A stretch of 64,000 nucleotides of DNA from Halichoerus grypus (Eukaryota; Chordata; Mammalia; Carnivora; Phocidae). Below, piece by piece: positions 11,816 through 23,390 of this stretch. The position numbers and the translations under genes were made by a program. A model generated the notes under the pieces. It was not told the origin of the DNA and did no database searches. It saw nothing but the letters and a program-made list of their open reading frames with translations. How positions within the stretch are numbered: the stretch's first letter is position 1; each line of letters begins with the position of its first letter. The stretch covers positions 23,510,449 through 23,574,448 of the forward strand of contig NC_135718.1 in NCBI RefSeq assembly GCF_964656455.1, read 5' to 3'.

Positions 11816-12004
11816 TTTTTTTTTTAAGATTTTATTTATTTATTTGATAGAGAGAGAGAGCACAAGCAGGGGGAGTGGCAGGCAGAGGGAGAAGCAGGCT
11901 CCCTGCTGAGCAAGGATCCTGATGCGGGGCTCAACCCCAGGACCCCGGGATCATGACCTGAGCCAAAGGCAGACATTTAACCAACTGAGCCACCCAGGCG
12001 CCCC
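11816..12004 (-). mobile_element. Carnivore SINE, minus strand
   Basis: T-run, then aagattttatttatttattt, GA-rich body, 'gacctgagccaaaggcagac' and gccacccaggcgcccc. No clear TSD is seen. It lies opposite in orientation to the SINE at 11110-11327. Confidence 0.95.
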
Positions 12005-13034
12005 ATAGCTACCAAAACTTGTTAAAACTGTAAAGAATGAGGTGCAGCTTAGTATAAAAGAAATCTTGGATTTAGCATAGTTTGAGTCACATGTCACAAA
12101 AATAATCAGAAATTTGGACAAAACAATATCATTTTTCTAGGAATCATAAGCTAAATTTAAATTAAAAGTTTACTTATTACTTGTAAAGGCCATAAGGATC
12201 ATTATTTTTTTCTAGTTCCTTTTTTATCATCTGTATACATATTCACAAGAGCATATTATTTATGGTACATTATTCATATTCCTAATGTGTATTTTGCGTA
12301 ATATTTTAGTATATTCCCATAAGATTATCTGATTTGAAATGCTATTTATCAACATTAAATACAATTAGGCTTATTTTGGTTGCCAGTAACAGAAAACCAA
12401 TTGAAGTAAAATAGGGAAATAAAGTTTAAGGATATACTAGTGATGCAATGAACCCCAGGCAGGACCTCAGGAGTGAGCTGGAAGCAGAAGACTTTAGTGT
12501 TCTCAGGACAACCTCTCCTTGTTTGTTTTTGCTCTGGCTCCTGTAGGTAGTAGGTACACTCCATTCATCTCCTGCTCCCAGCAGATCCGTTTCCATTTTC
12601 CATATCCCCAGTTCACTTGGAACCAAAAATTAAAAAGTGGGGGAGGTGCAGCAGCTCTGGGTGGGGGTTGAGGGGCACAGTGGTGTGGACTCTAGGCAGC
12701 TTCAGCAGTGTTGAAGACCACAGGGTCTTCCATGGTGGAAAAAGCTGTGGGATCTTCCTGTTCTCCTTTTCGTTCATGGGGAAAAGTTGTGGCCGAGGGG
12801 ATCCTTCTTGATGTTAACCTGTGCCTGCTTCGGGGGATGGAGAGACACAGGTCCAATATTTTCTACACTCTTCCATGTGTCCATCCATTGGGTTTTGTGC
12901 TCCATCCCTAATTGTACTCTGGAGCATGCTCAGAGACATTTTCAGTAGTTGTTAAATCGTTCTTTTTGTGGACGGATGATGTCTAGGACTTCTTAGTCCA
13001 CCAAATTGCTGACCTCTGCCTTACATCTCTGATA
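12005..13034. other. No gene; unassigned repeat-like segments
   Basis: Segment 12365-12560 (ggcttattttggttgccagt..., then 'gaagtaaaatagggaaat') resembles an old interspersed repeat that I cannot name. Segment 12890-13020 may be L1-related on the minus strand. No coding region is supported. Confidence 0.4.
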
Positions 13035-13165
13035 ATTATTTTAATGGTTAAATAATATTCCACAGTTAATTTACTGTAATCTTACTCCATTTACCATTCT
13101 CCAATTGAAATGTGGCTGGGTAGGTTTTCATTTCTTTTTGGTATTACAGCTAAAGGTGTAATGGC
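13035..13165 (-). mobile_element. Old L1 ORF2 fragment
   Basis: 'ggttaaataatattccacag' followed by 'ccatttaccattctccaatt' and a pyrimidine-rich 'ggttttcatttctttttgg' parallels the complement of the L1 region around 'ccattgtatggaatattattcagcc'. It is strongly diverged. Confidence 0.45.
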
Positions 13166-13424
13166 CTAGTTATATTTTAGACAGTGGAAGCTCTAAATAA
13201 CTGTGAACTCAAAATCAGTTTTTGCTAAGTAAAATGTGGCTTCCACAAGCTGATTGAAGAATCAACTATGAACAGAAAATTTGAGGAATATAGACAATAT
13301 TATAAGTGAAAAGATATTTTTTAGAGCATTCAACCTCTTTTTAAATGCAAACTTGAGGTGTATTCAAATGCTCCATGTTGTAAGTATTTGCTGAAACTCA
13401 CTAGTGTACAAAAAGTGTGGCCTT

Positions 13425-13629
13425 GGGGCACCTGGATGGCACAGTCGATTGATCATCCCATTCTTGGTTTCCACTCAGTTCATGATCTTAGAGTTGTGAG
13501 ATGGAGCCCGGCGTTGGGCTTCAAGCTCTGCACGAAGTCTGCTTGGGACTCTCTCTCTCTCTCTCTCCCTCTGCCCCTCCCCCTGCACACATGTGCATGC
13601 TCTCTCTAAAATAAATATCTTTTTTTAAA
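13425..13629 (+). mobile_element. Carnivore SINE, older variant
   Basis: Head ggggcacctggatggcacag, 'cattcttggtttccactcag', CT repeat, and AAATAAATATCTTTTTTTAAA. TSD not evident. Confidence 0.92.
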
Positions 13630-13788
13630 GTATGACTTTAAACATCAGTCTCATTAATGTGGATTTGCATGAATGACCCTAAATAATGTTTATAATATAC
13701 ATGTAAAATAAAGTTACTACTTTCAAAAACCTGCAGTCACTAACTACAAACAAGTGTTTCTCAGTAAAACCCTGGTAGCTCGTAATTC

Positions 13789-14005
13789 TTTTTTTTTTTT
13801 AAAGATTTTATTTATTTATCTGACAGAGAGAGACACAGTGAGAGAGGGAACACAAGCAGAGGGCATGGGAGAGGGAGAAGCAGGCTTCCCACTGAGCAGA
13901 TTTCCCACTGAGCAGGGAGCCTGATGTGGGGCTCGATCCCAGTACCCTGGGATCATGACCTGAGCCGAAGGCAGACGCTTAACGACTGAGCCACCCAGGC
14001 ACCCC
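13789..14005 (-). mobile_element. Carnivore SINE with same 16-bp duplication
   Basis: Reversed SINE with T-run, GA-rich body and gccacccaggcacccc. ttcccactgagcag is present twice (13886 and 13902), which is the complement of the duplication seen at 11198-11229. It lies 159 bp from the SINE at 13425 in opposite orientation. Confidence 0.95.
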
Positions 14006-14799
14006 AAAGTAATGCTTGATAAGTAGTTATAACAGCAGCCCTTAGCATATAACCAACTAATTAACAAGCTTGAATCCTTAAAAAACGGTTGATTCCTTTT
14101 AGTAGATTAAACATAGCTCCAAACAATGCCATGTATACTAATGTGCTCAGCAAAACTTTCTTCCTAGAGAGAGTCAAAGATAAGTTTGAGCCCAAAGCTA
14201 AGTCAAATGATGATAATTCCCCAATTAGTGAGTATAAATTAATGATATTTCTCTGTATGATACCCCCTGCTTATGTGGGAAGAGAGAGGATGCATAATTG
14301 TTTGCTTTCAAGAGGCTTCTATCTTTTTTAAATAAAAGTCTATACTATGTATTTAGTAAGCACAAGTTCTGCAGCTTAGCTCCCTTCCCTGCTCTGAGTC
14401 TGGCCAGGATATTTCCCAGACTCAGATAGCCTCTGCTTCTAAAAACTAGGCTATTAAGTCCTCTTTATATAATTATCATACTGAAAATGATGATAATCTA
14501 CCTTCTATTAGAGTCAATAAAAGTTGCAAATAGATATTGGGAAAAGACAGTTGAAATTAAACTCATGGGGGTCTCTTAATAAATGTAGAAGTAACCTTTA
14601 TTTTCATTTTAATCCAAAGCAGTGATCAAAGTTTCCTCACAGGAGGCTGTGGAACACCGTCAGCTCTTAACCTTCTCAGGTAGTGATGCTAATTTGCTGT
14701 GAAAATGTGGCCCTTTTTTTTTGCACATAGTTATATAACCAGGAGGGAGATTAGTCTTCAAAATGTGTCATCCACTTCCCTTTAATGATGCTGGTGATG
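14006..14799. other. No gene or repeat recognised
   Basis: AT-rich. The 80-codon frame at 14089-14331 has no recognisable domain. Confidence 0.5.
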
Positions 14800-14880
14800 A
14801 TGCTAAAGACAACAACTATTATTAACTACTCCCTGTCTTCATGGCATTCATGTAGGTGCTTTATATGTTTTTCATTTTTC
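14800..14880 (-). mobile_element. MIR, first part, interrupted by SINE
   Basis: 'aacaactattattaactact' and 'gtaggtgctttatatg' correspond to the reversed 3' part of MIR. It continues at 15018 after the inserted SINE. Confidence 0.5.
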
Positions 14881-15017
14881 TTTCCTTTTTTTTTTTTAAG
14901 GAGGCTCCATGCCCAGTGTGGAGCCCAATGCGGGGCTTGAACTCATGACCCTGAGATCAAGACCTGAGCTGAGATCAAGAGTCGGACCCTTAACCAGCTG
15001 AGCCACCCAGATGCCCC
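14881..15017 (-). mobile_element. Carnivore SINE, short form, inserted in a MIR
   Basis: T-run, ggaggctccatgcccag, 'gaactcatgaccctgagatc' and gccacccagatgcccc. An 11-bp TSD tttcatttttc occurs at 14870-14880 and 15024-15034. The CT-rich body is absent. Confidence 0.9.
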
Positions 15018-15190
15018 GATGCCTTTCATTTTTCAATCCTAGGCTAATGCTAATTTTAGGCCCATTGTACAGATGAGGACGAGGCTTAAGCTCATAATTC
15101 TACAGAGGTTATGTGGTAGAGCCTGGGTTGGATCCCAGGCAGCATAGTTCCAAATACAAATGTTTAACGACTCTACTCTTCTGCCTTTGG
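15018..15190 (-). mobile_element. MIR, second part
   Basis: 'cccattgtacagatgaggac', then 'cagaggttatgtggtagagc' and 'ggatcccaggcagc' form the reversed MIR core and 5' part, contiguous with 14800-14880 once the SINE is removed. Confidence 0.7.
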
Positions 15191-15344
15191 TAGAAATTCC
15201 CCGTGAAATTATCAAATTCTCTCAGAGTGCTAAAAAAATTTATTTCAATTAGCGCTTCTCAAGTATTTGTGTGAGCAGCATCAAGTATGTATGTATTTTA
15301 TGGAAGACGTTGTGAGACAGGTCAAGCCACATCACCTCGTTTTG

Positions 15345-15655
15345 TTCAGGCAATCTCTTAGTCAGCTCTGGCAACTATAACAGCATACCATAGACATGGT
15401 GTCTCAAAAGCAGAAATTCATTTCTTACGCATTTGGAGATTGGAAAGTCCAGATGGAGGTGTTAGCCAGCTAAATTCCTGGTGGGGACTCTCTTTCCTGG
15501 CTTGTACCTCATGTCCTGCCTCCTCATCACGTCCTGATATAGCCTTTCCTCAGAGCACACATTTGAAAGGAGAGAGGGTAAGCAAGAGCTCTAGTGTCTC
15601 TTTTTATAAGGACACTATTACCATTATGAGGGCATCATGACCTCATCTAATCCTA
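15345..15655 (-). mobile_element. MLT1/MaLR-type LTR fragment
   Basis: 'tcagctctggcaactataac', 'gattggaaagtccagatgg', 'tgtctctttttataaggaca' and 'catgacctcatctaatccta' match the order of a reversed MLT1-like LTR. The outer part toward 15655 is truncated. Confidence 0.7.
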
Positions 15656-17499
15656 ATGTATTAGTTAGGGTACTCCACAGAAACAGAGCCAATAGGACAT
15701 ATACAGATATATAGGTTTCCCCAGTTATCCCAAAGTAGCCCAAATCAACTAGTCTATAAATTCAAAGTCCACTTCTTCTTTCAAAAGTTCCAGCTACACT
15801 TTGTGTGAAATATTCATGCAAGACAGATAAAACAGTGTTCCAGAGCCAGGATACTGTTTTCCTAATAATTGGCATCTGTCAGATAGAAATTCTCCAAATC
15901 AATCATGTCCTATTGGGACATGAATAACAAAAATGCTTAGAGTAGTTGCCTCTGAAGAGCTTTCTGATTGGATGGGTAGCTCAGTACTCCCAGAGTCTGA
16001 ATTCTTGTTGAAATCAACTAAGCTGCTGCTTAGTTAAGAAACAACCATGTGCACATATTGAAAGCATGCCTGTGTACTTCATACTGCCCTGCCACATTCA
16101 AGGAAGGACAGACTACAGATTAAGCAAATAACATCTACTCCTACTGTCCTAGAGGGAGAATTTGATGAAATAATGTATATCAACATTTACCATAGTAGCT
16201 GGTAAAAAGAACACTCAAACTTGAGAGGTTTTCATATTTCACTGAATAGAAGACGTTTATTATAAGATGCCCCATTACTTTATGTATTTCCAGAAGAAAA
16301 CCAAAACTGCCTAAGATGGGGGGTTGGTAGGGAAGTGGTGCTTACAGCCCTGAGACCAAAGGGCTTTATGCTCCTTAAAAGGGAAGCCAGAAATAAACCC
16401 AACAGGCAGGAAGAGACCATAAGCAAACAGGCATGTCTAAAACTTGGCACCAAGCAGGAGAGGAAGAAAAATTTGCCCTGAATATACTTTTATTTACCAA
16501 GCACATACTCATGTGGGTTTAAAGGCTGAAGAAAGACTACCACTGTAGTTTCAAAGCCTCATTTAATGTAAAGTGATCTCTCAGGTGGGCAGCAGCCCCT
16601 GGTGACTGGCAGAAGCCAATGTAAATCATCTCTGAGAAAACCCAATTTCAATACAGGCAGACAACAATTGTTCATACACATACTAATTCTAAGGCACATA
16701 CTAATTTCAGAGAAATTAACATGTGAAAAATATGTGCATATTATACCCCATGAAAGTGTGGATAATTTATTACTTTATTTGCTTACTTGCATTAAAGAGT
16801 CTCTTAGATGATGGCTTTCCTTTAAAAAGGGCATGCCAATACCATAGATCAGCTGAGTATATTCTGGGTTTTGTTAAATAATGATTGACTGTAGCTATCT
16901 CTGGTGCCAAAGAAATTGTGGAAGGAGATCATTTCAAGGCTGTATTCTAATATCTCACTGGCACTGAACTCACCTGGCTCACAGAGAAAGGCTTTCCTTT
17001 TGTTGACTTGTCATCAATCTTCACTAATGGAAAAGAGACCCTTTGGGGAGCAGGCCTCTGGGAAGCCTCTTTTATAATATTATCTTCTTTCAGGTTCATC
17101 CTTTGATTCTCAGTAGATCTCCAGCAGATGCTTCCGCGTCTCTGGAGTGCTGTTGTTGGGGTTTTAACTTGATTAAGTGTCACTCAAAATTGTTGTTTAT
17201 ATGATCAATCCAACATCAAAAAGCCTTCATGCCATGGATCTGATGTCAAAAAGTTCGGGAGTGTCAGCAGGAGCAGATGGAGTATTACATCTTGGATGTT
17301 CATCTCCAAAGTGCTCTGACATTTTCTCCTCTGGAAATGGATTGGGGCTAGCTGCGTTCAGCTCAGATTTTCTGATTAACCCAGGCAGGTCACGTACAGA
17401 GAAAACAGAACAAGTTGTCTGAGTTGGGAGATGGTTTGAACTGGCAGGCTTCTCAAACTTGCATTAAAAACAACTGGATGTCAAAGCTTTTTTTTGGTC
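15656..17499. other. No gene; nothing classified
   Basis: 'gttagggtactccacagaaa... agagccaataggac' at 15660-15695 resembles the beginning of another old repeat, unnamed. The rest is single-copy-looking. Reading frames at 16602-16811, 16947-17183 and 17177-17422 have no recognisable domains. Confidence 0.45.
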
Positions 17500-17680
17500 A
17501 TAAACTTCCTTTTTTCTAATAATTTTAGATTTAGAGAAAAGTTGCAAAGATAATCCAAAGTTTCCAGTGACCCCTTGCCTAGTTTCCCCTAATGTTAACA
17601 TCTTATGTTGCCATGGTACATTTGTCAAAACAAAGAAACCAACATTGAAATATTCAAAGATTTTTAAAATAGTGTTTTTA
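17500..17680 (-). mobile_element. L1M-type LINE fragment
   Basis: 'tttagatttagagaaaagtt', 'gcaaagataatccaaagttt', 'ccccttgcctagtttcccct' and 'gttaacatcttatgttgcca' follow the familiar antisense order of an old L1M segment. Confidence 0.6.
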
Positions 17681-18014
17681 AAAGCCTTTTTAAAATACAC
17701 TGTAAAGTTCTAGATATTATATAAATGAACATGAGATTATATATAAAATAACCAAGCTCTGTACAAAACCTATGCTGAATTTATTTCTCATGTTATTTAT
17801 GTTATCCCTACCCCACCCACTAACTCTTACTTATAATTTAAAATAAATAAATCCTGCCAAGACCAAGTTCTTCCATGTCCTGCTCCCGCTGCCATGGACT
17901 TAGACATCCCAAAACTCCTAGTATGTATAGTGGGTACAACGTACATTCACACACAGTCATATTTCTGATTCATGCAAATAGGTTTTCATACATAAATATA
18001 AGCTTAGGGTTTAG
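17681..18014. other. No gene or repeat recognised
   Basis: AT-rich sequence with nothing identifiable. Confidence 0.5.
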
Positions 18015-18240
18015 AATAGAAAAGACCTGGGTTTGTATTTTGATTCTTCCATTTTCTGTAACTATGTGATCTTGAGCAAGTATAATAATATCACTACCAT
18101 CTATGGGCTAAGAGAATTGAATATTAAATAATCTCTTTAATATAAAGTGCTTAGCATAGTACGTGGGACAGTTTACATAGCTAAGAAATATTGGGCAGTA
18201 TGTATATAGCCAATAAATATTAATACTGCTGCTACTACCA
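18015..18240 (+). mobile_element. MIR SINE
   Basis: 'gacctgggtttgtattttga', 'taactatgtgatcttgagca', 'ataaagtgcttagcatagta' and 'agccaataaatattaatact' cover most of the MIR length in order. Confidence 0.8.
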
Positions 18241-18692
18241 TGAGCCAAAACTGTCCTATCGCTTGTCTTGGTATAGTCTAAGAGCTAAAACATGGTTTTA
18301 CATTTTTTAATGGTTGAAATAAATAGAATATTTTGTGACATGTGAAGATTATATGAAATTCAAAGTCAGTGTCCAGAAATAGTTTTATTTCAAAATCATC
18401 ACATCCATTGTTTTAGGAATTGTCTATGGCTATTTTGAGCTATAATGGCAGAGTTGAGTGTGTCCAATGGACACAACATGGCCTGCAAAGCATTATATAT
18501 TTACTGTTTGACCCTTTATGGGAAACATTTGTGACCATTGCTCTGGAAGCTTTCTTTGCTGTCTCTCGTGTTGATTTCAATAAAGAGGAATAATGTGACA
18601 CTGTTTTTTTGATTTTTTTTTTTTTTCCAGCTGTGGACACTACCTAAAAGAACCTACTCTTGCCTCATGAGAGCTCAACTAGGTCACAGCAA
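18241..18692. other. No gene or repeat recognised
   Basis: Only a T-run at 18612-18627. The complement frame 18440-18640 has no recognisable domain. Confidence 0.5.
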
Positions 18693-18845
18693 CACTCTGA
18701 ACCAATGGGTCATCATCTTCAAAATGGGGATAATGATAAATAACACCTACCTCATAGAACTCATGAGGGTTAAATGAGAATGCATGTGAAGTGCTTATCA
18801 ATGTTTCATTTACAAAGTGCTCAGCAAAGACTGTGTTTTGCTCTC
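18693..18845 (+). mobile_element. MIR SINE fragment
   Basis: 'catcttcaaaatggggataa', 'cacctacctcatagaactca', 'gggttaaatgagaatgcatg' and 'gaagtgcttatcaatg' form the MIR 3' half. Confidence 0.75.
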
Positions 18846-19194
18846 ACCCTTCCCATCTGACTTCGCTGGATAATGGAAAAGACAGTCTTCTCTGAAGCTG
18901 AACTCCACACTACAGCAAATGCCAAGTGGTGAGTTTCCAGGATTTATGCCTAATGTCTAGACACTAAAAAGCTGATTAAATATAGGTTCTAGTCCAGTGC
19001 TGGGCACAAGGTAATTTCTCAATTACTACCCATCAATTAGTTCATTCTCATTTCCAAGTGGCTCATCAGGGACTAATTGGTAGAAAATAACCACTTCTTA
19101 TATTAACTGAAGTTAGTATGGTTCTTGTTTTATTCTGATTGCACACTTGAGACACTTGCATCCACTGAATTCTGGGATTTGCAGAATTCACGAT
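18846..19194. other. No gene or repeat recognised
   Basis: 'gttctagtccagtgctgggcacaagg'-like wording at 18985-19010 could be a further MIR/L2 scrap, too short to call. Confidence 0.4.
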
Positions 19195-19690
19195 GTTTTT
19201 GTTATTTGGAAATATTCATTGAGCACAATACTAGGTAGAGTGCTATGTGCAGAAGATAAAATTATGAGCTTGCACAGATAGGATGGAGCTTACAGTCTAG
19301 TGGGAAAGTAGGCATTATTGATACATTGCATATAGACATGTGATCTTGTCCCCGTGTTGAATGCTATGAAAAATAAGCATAGCAAGTTATGAAAACCTTT
19401 GAGAAAGTCAGGGATGTGAATCAAAGATGAACTGGAGTTGATTAGGCTGCAAGAGGGGAGATTTAGACTAGAAAGAACACTATATACAAAGACTCTGCAG
19501 CAGGAGGGAGGGCGGAGACCATGGGAGATGCCAGGCTGGGAGCACTGAAGCCACGGAAGGGAGGTGTCGGCTGTAGATGGAACTGGACAGGTAGCCAAGG
19601 ACAGGACCAAAGGAGGACTTGACCGAGTGTTAGATTTGTTCTTTAATCATAAGTGCAGTGGATATCAAGGTACTGTTACTATCACCCTTG
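19195..19690 (-). mobile_element. LINE-2 3' region
   Basis: 'aatattcattgagcacaata', 'ggagcttacagtctagtggg', 'gactctgcagcaggagggag' and 'aggtagccaaggacaggacc' follow the reversed order of an L2 3' end, diverged. Confidence 0.75.
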
Positions 19691-19704
19691 GTATCTCTGC
19701 TCTA

Positions 19705-19840
19705 AAGTGAGATGATTCATTTATTTAGTAAAAATCTGATAAATACCTGCTATGTTTCTAGCACAGCTCTAGGCACTGAGGATATAGCGGTGAAAGAAAA
19801 AGGAAATAATCCTTGTGCTCAAGAGCTTTAAACACTGGAG
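19705..19840 (-). mobile_element. LINE-2 3' end
   Basis: 'gataaatacctgctatgttt', 'agcacagctctaggcactga', 'ggatatagcggtgaaagaaa' and 'tgtgctcaagagctttaaac' form the reversed L2 terminus. Confidence 0.8.
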
Positions 19841-21319
19841 GATTCCTTCACAACACTTAGGAGAGTATGAATTAGAACGATATTTTTTAACTCTTTTTTT
19901 CATTATGCCCCCCCATGTGCACACATGCACACACACACACACAGAGTCCTTTAGGCATTTTTACCAACTGCCCCCTCCATGAAATTTTAATACCATGGAT
20001 ATGCTGTCTAGGTATTGTATGTATATCTGTACTTTATTCATAAAATGAGTAAGACATTGCATTCCCCAGAACCAGTTTTGACCCCACTGGGGGCAATATC
20101 ATTTGCACTGAAAATGCATGCTATTTATGTATAGACTTAAGATTAAAAGAAGAGAAATTTCTATTTGAATATAGCTGGCCAGATCTTATCTATGAATATA
20201 GTTGGCAAGTACTAATTCTGTATATCCATCACTGTCTTGATCAAAACTGATAAATTAGCAATGTTTGTGCTAGCTCCCTGCCATTACCCAATTTGTTTTC
20301 CTGACCCATTTCCCTATTCTGTATGTGTCTATCAGCCCCAACAGCTCCTCAAAACTTCCTACCATCCTTATTTCCTTAGTCCATAAATCTTTGTTCTTAG
20401 CTCTATTTACTCCAAGACCTAATTTCAAATTATTCTTTATTAGAATAAATTTATAAGGATTAGTGATTCCATAAGCCATCTTCTATCACCAGTCTAATTC
20501 TATGCCTAAAAATGTCCATTCGTTTCATTTAGTTCATTGGCTTTCAAAAAGATTTACCTAATCCCTAAAAAAAAATATCATATAAACATCATGACAATGG
20601 GTGGCTTAAGTGATAAAGAAAAGTTCAGGAATGGGGATAGTTTATTTGTATTCAAATGCAATAGTCATTGTGCATATTTCAGTGAAGAATTAGTAAATGA
20701 CTTCATTAAATACAATTGGGAAACACCAAAAAAGGGTAAATTCTAAATTGTTTTGCAAATTCAATATAGACATGCTGAGCAAATCATATTTTAGGCTGCC
20801 AGTTTTTAGTGCTGTAAAATGCATTACAAAGTGCCAGTCATATATCTTGGATTTTGTTTTCTCTTTGTAGAATTAAATTCCAGATTTGCTTTGATCTCAC
20901 TCTTGTATTTACATCTTGCTCTTTTGTTTAAACTGTCTTCTTTTATTTATAGTATGCAGAGAGGGAAGCAGGTTTAAGTCCAATTACCATAATTTCTGCC
21001 TGACTTATGTGCACTTAAGCGGTTTAAATCTTGCTTTGGTGACAGGAGATTTTTCCTTCAGGATTCCTCAATCAATCCTTCCAAACCTGATGAATAATTT
21101 GATTCCCAATCAGTCCCTTCGGTGCACAAAATACTTAGGTTAGTGGGTATCACTAAGTTTGAGGAGCAAGCCTTATATCTGGGACACAGACCAACAGCAG
21201 AAAGATCACTTGGCTGGGCCAAGTTTGTGCTGTATTAAACTGCTGTCAACAATTCTCTTTTTCTCTGAAAAAAAAAAATCACAAATTCTCAACTGCTGAA
21301 TCCAATGCCAACTCTTTAG
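19841..21319. other. No gene; one CA microsatellite
   Basis: Segment 19875-20110 (with 'attatgccccccc' and 'gaccccactgggggcaatat') has the look of an old DNA-transposon-like repeat that I cannot name. Reading frames at 20270-20479, 20537-20746 and 20916-21143 show no domain. Confidence 0.4.
19917..19944. repeat. (CA)n microsatellite
   Basis: gtgcacacatgcacacacac followed by more CA units. Confidence 0.9.
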
Positions 21320-21570
21320 CTTAAAATTACTTAAGGCTTTTTATGAAGTGGCTCCCAATTTGTACTGACTCCTCTCCTATTACTTTGCATTGCCACGCTC
21401 TTGTTCCTTCTGGGTTCCCTACTTGGGTCACCATTCTGTATCTCCCATGAAAATTCTACTCATTATTGAAGGCCTAGCTCAAATTTAAATCCCTTGGGCC
21501 ACACCAGGTCTTACCAACCTATCTATGCCCTAAACTCTATGGAAGTCTATTGATACTCATTTATTTTGAC
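21320..21570 (+). mobile_element. LINE-2 fragment
   Basis: 'aaggctttttatgaagtggc', 'cttgttccttctgggttccc', 'gaaggcctagctcaaattta' and 'ccacaccaggtcttaccaac' follow the L2 3' region in order. Confidence 0.65.
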
Positions 21571-21626
21571 CAAAATTCTCACACAACATACTGGTCAATG
21601 CCCAAGCTTGAATCCTGAAAGTTACT

Positions 21627-22128
21627 TGTGGCGGTTCAATAATACATTCATAATTCTTCAACACTGCTCTTTTCAAAGGGTGAACCTAATTCTCATCCCC
21701 TTGAGTCTGGTTGGGCAGGACCAAGGGACTCACTTCTAATGAGTAGAATATGGCAAAAGTGACAATGTATGACTTCTGAGACTAGTTCAAAAAAAGACAT
21801 TACTGCTTCTAGCTTTCCTTCTCTCCCATCTAACTTGGCCTTGGGAAAGACATCTGTCATGTTGTAAGGACATGCAAGTAATCTTATGGAGAGGTCCATG
21901 TGTTGAGGAATATGAAGTTTCTGCCCGTAGCAAGGGGAGTGACCCATCATGGACACAGATTCATCTCAGCCCCTGAGAAGTGTGAAGCCTCAGCTGACAT
22001 CTTGATTCCAACACAGCTGAGAGGTATCCAAATTCCTAACCTATAGAAACTGACAGACTGTAAGTGTTGGTTGTTTGAAGCTGATAAATTTGGGAGAAAT
22101 TTGTTTTGCAGCAATAGAGAACAATACA
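21627..22128 (+). mobile_element. Ancient LTR (MaLR/ERVL-like)
   Basis: The block starts tgtggcggttc and ends gcagcaatagagaacaataca. In between are 'gagtctggttgggcaggacc', 'agtagaatatggcaaaagtg', 'atggagaggtccatgtgttg' and 'cagctgacatcttgattcca', the order of an ancient mammalian solo LTR. The subfamily is not assigned. Confidence 0.65.
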
Positions 22129-22204
22129 GCGCTCATTACTCTTCCTCTCATCTTTTTTATATATCTTCATCATGAAGGCTTGAATATATGTTTATCCAAA
22201 AGCC

Positions 22205-22398
22205 ATCTACTTTTCTTCATCTCCACTGCCACTACAGTTGTCAGTTTCCATTGTCCTTCACTAAGGCATTATCCTTCCAACTGTAGTTCCTGCTTTCATT
22301 ATTTATCTCCCTACCCACCTTCCAACAAATCCTTCACATGGCAACCAGAGGGATCTCTATGCAAACTGCAGTTATGTTCTACAAGGACCAAAACTCAT
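22205..22398 (+). mobile_element. LINE-2 fragment
   Basis: 'cttcatctccactgccacta', 'ctgctttcattatttatctc' and 'cacatggcaaccagagggat' correspond to an L2 section 5' of the terminal region. It ends where the LTR at 22401 begins. Confidence 0.65.
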
Positions 22399-22400
22399 AC

Positions 22401-23044
22401 TGTGGTAGGCAGAATTCTAAGATGGCCCCAAAGATTCTTGTCCCCAAGAATATATGCCATATAGAATCCCTGCCCTTCCACGGTTGGCAAGACAGTGAGT
22501 ATGATGGATTCACTCCTGTGATTAAGTTATATTGTATGACAAAGGTAAAGGGACTTTGCAAATGACACTAAAGTCTCAAATTAGTTGATTCTGGGTTAAT
22601 CAAAATGATGATTATCCTGAGTGGACCTGACTTAATCAGGTGACTCCTAAAAAGGGACTGGGCTCTTTCTAAAGGAACAGATTTGAAGCACGAGAGAAAT
22701 TCCCCTGCTCATTATGAAGAAGTCAGCTGCCTTGTTGTGGAAAGGGTCATGTGACAGGGAATAGTGAGTGGCCTCTGGCTGTTGAGGGCCTTACTATAAA
22801 AACCTGAATTCTGCTAACAACCAGTGAGGTTGGACAAGGATCTTATGCTTCAGGGGAGATCATAGTTCTAGATGATCCCTTGATTTCAGCTTTGTGAGAT
22901 CTGAACAAAGAACTTGGCCGTACAGTGCTTAGTAGAATAAGTGCTTAGTCAACTTAGTCTGTTGACCCACCAAAGCTGTGAGGTAATAAATTTGGGTTGT
23001 TAAGCTACTAAACTTCTTACACAGTGATAGGAAACTAATAGACA
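22401..23044 (+). mobile_element. Full-length ancient solo LTR (MLT1/MaLR-like)
   Basis: Begins TGTGGTAGGCAGAATTCTAA and ends ...CTAATAGACA. Internal landmarks 'agatggccccaaagattctt', 'gggttaatcaaaatgatgat', 'cctgacttaatcaggtgact' and 'gaggtaataaatttgggttg' follow the LTR order, and the AATAAA near 22986 fits a poly-A signal. No internal retroelement sequence adjoins it. Naming is from memory. Confidence 0.7.
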
Positions 23045-23214
23045 TTCAAACCCCTTCACCACCCAAAAAGACACAAGTGCATTGGTAAGTAATCCATTGG
23101 AATAATTCTTGATTTGTACATTTGATTCAGCAATTTGTTCTTCACAGTGTTGCACCTGGATGTAATTTATCACTTTATCCTTATAATCTTCACACTAGAC
23201 TGCTTATTGTATTC

Positions 23215-23390
23215 CAGGAACTACTGAAGTGCGAAATGTGCTAGAAATATTACCTCATTTAATCCTCTTAACAAGCCTAGGAGGTTGATACTATTATTAT
23301 CCCCATCTTACAGATGAGGGAGCTGTGGTACAGAGAGCCCTTACTCTCAACCACAAAGTGTTGGGGCTGACAAGAAACTAATTCATTAGG
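23215..23390 (-). mobile_element. MIR SINE
   Basis: 'acctcatttaatcctcttaa', 'ctattattatccccatctta', 'cagatgagggagctgtggta' and 'accacaaagtgttggggctg' form the reversed MIR. Confidence 0.85.

Noticed and set aside
11546..11909. Two plus-strand frames of 71-78 codons
   Set aside because: They lie on the antisense of the L1 ORF2 fragment and adjoining SINE.
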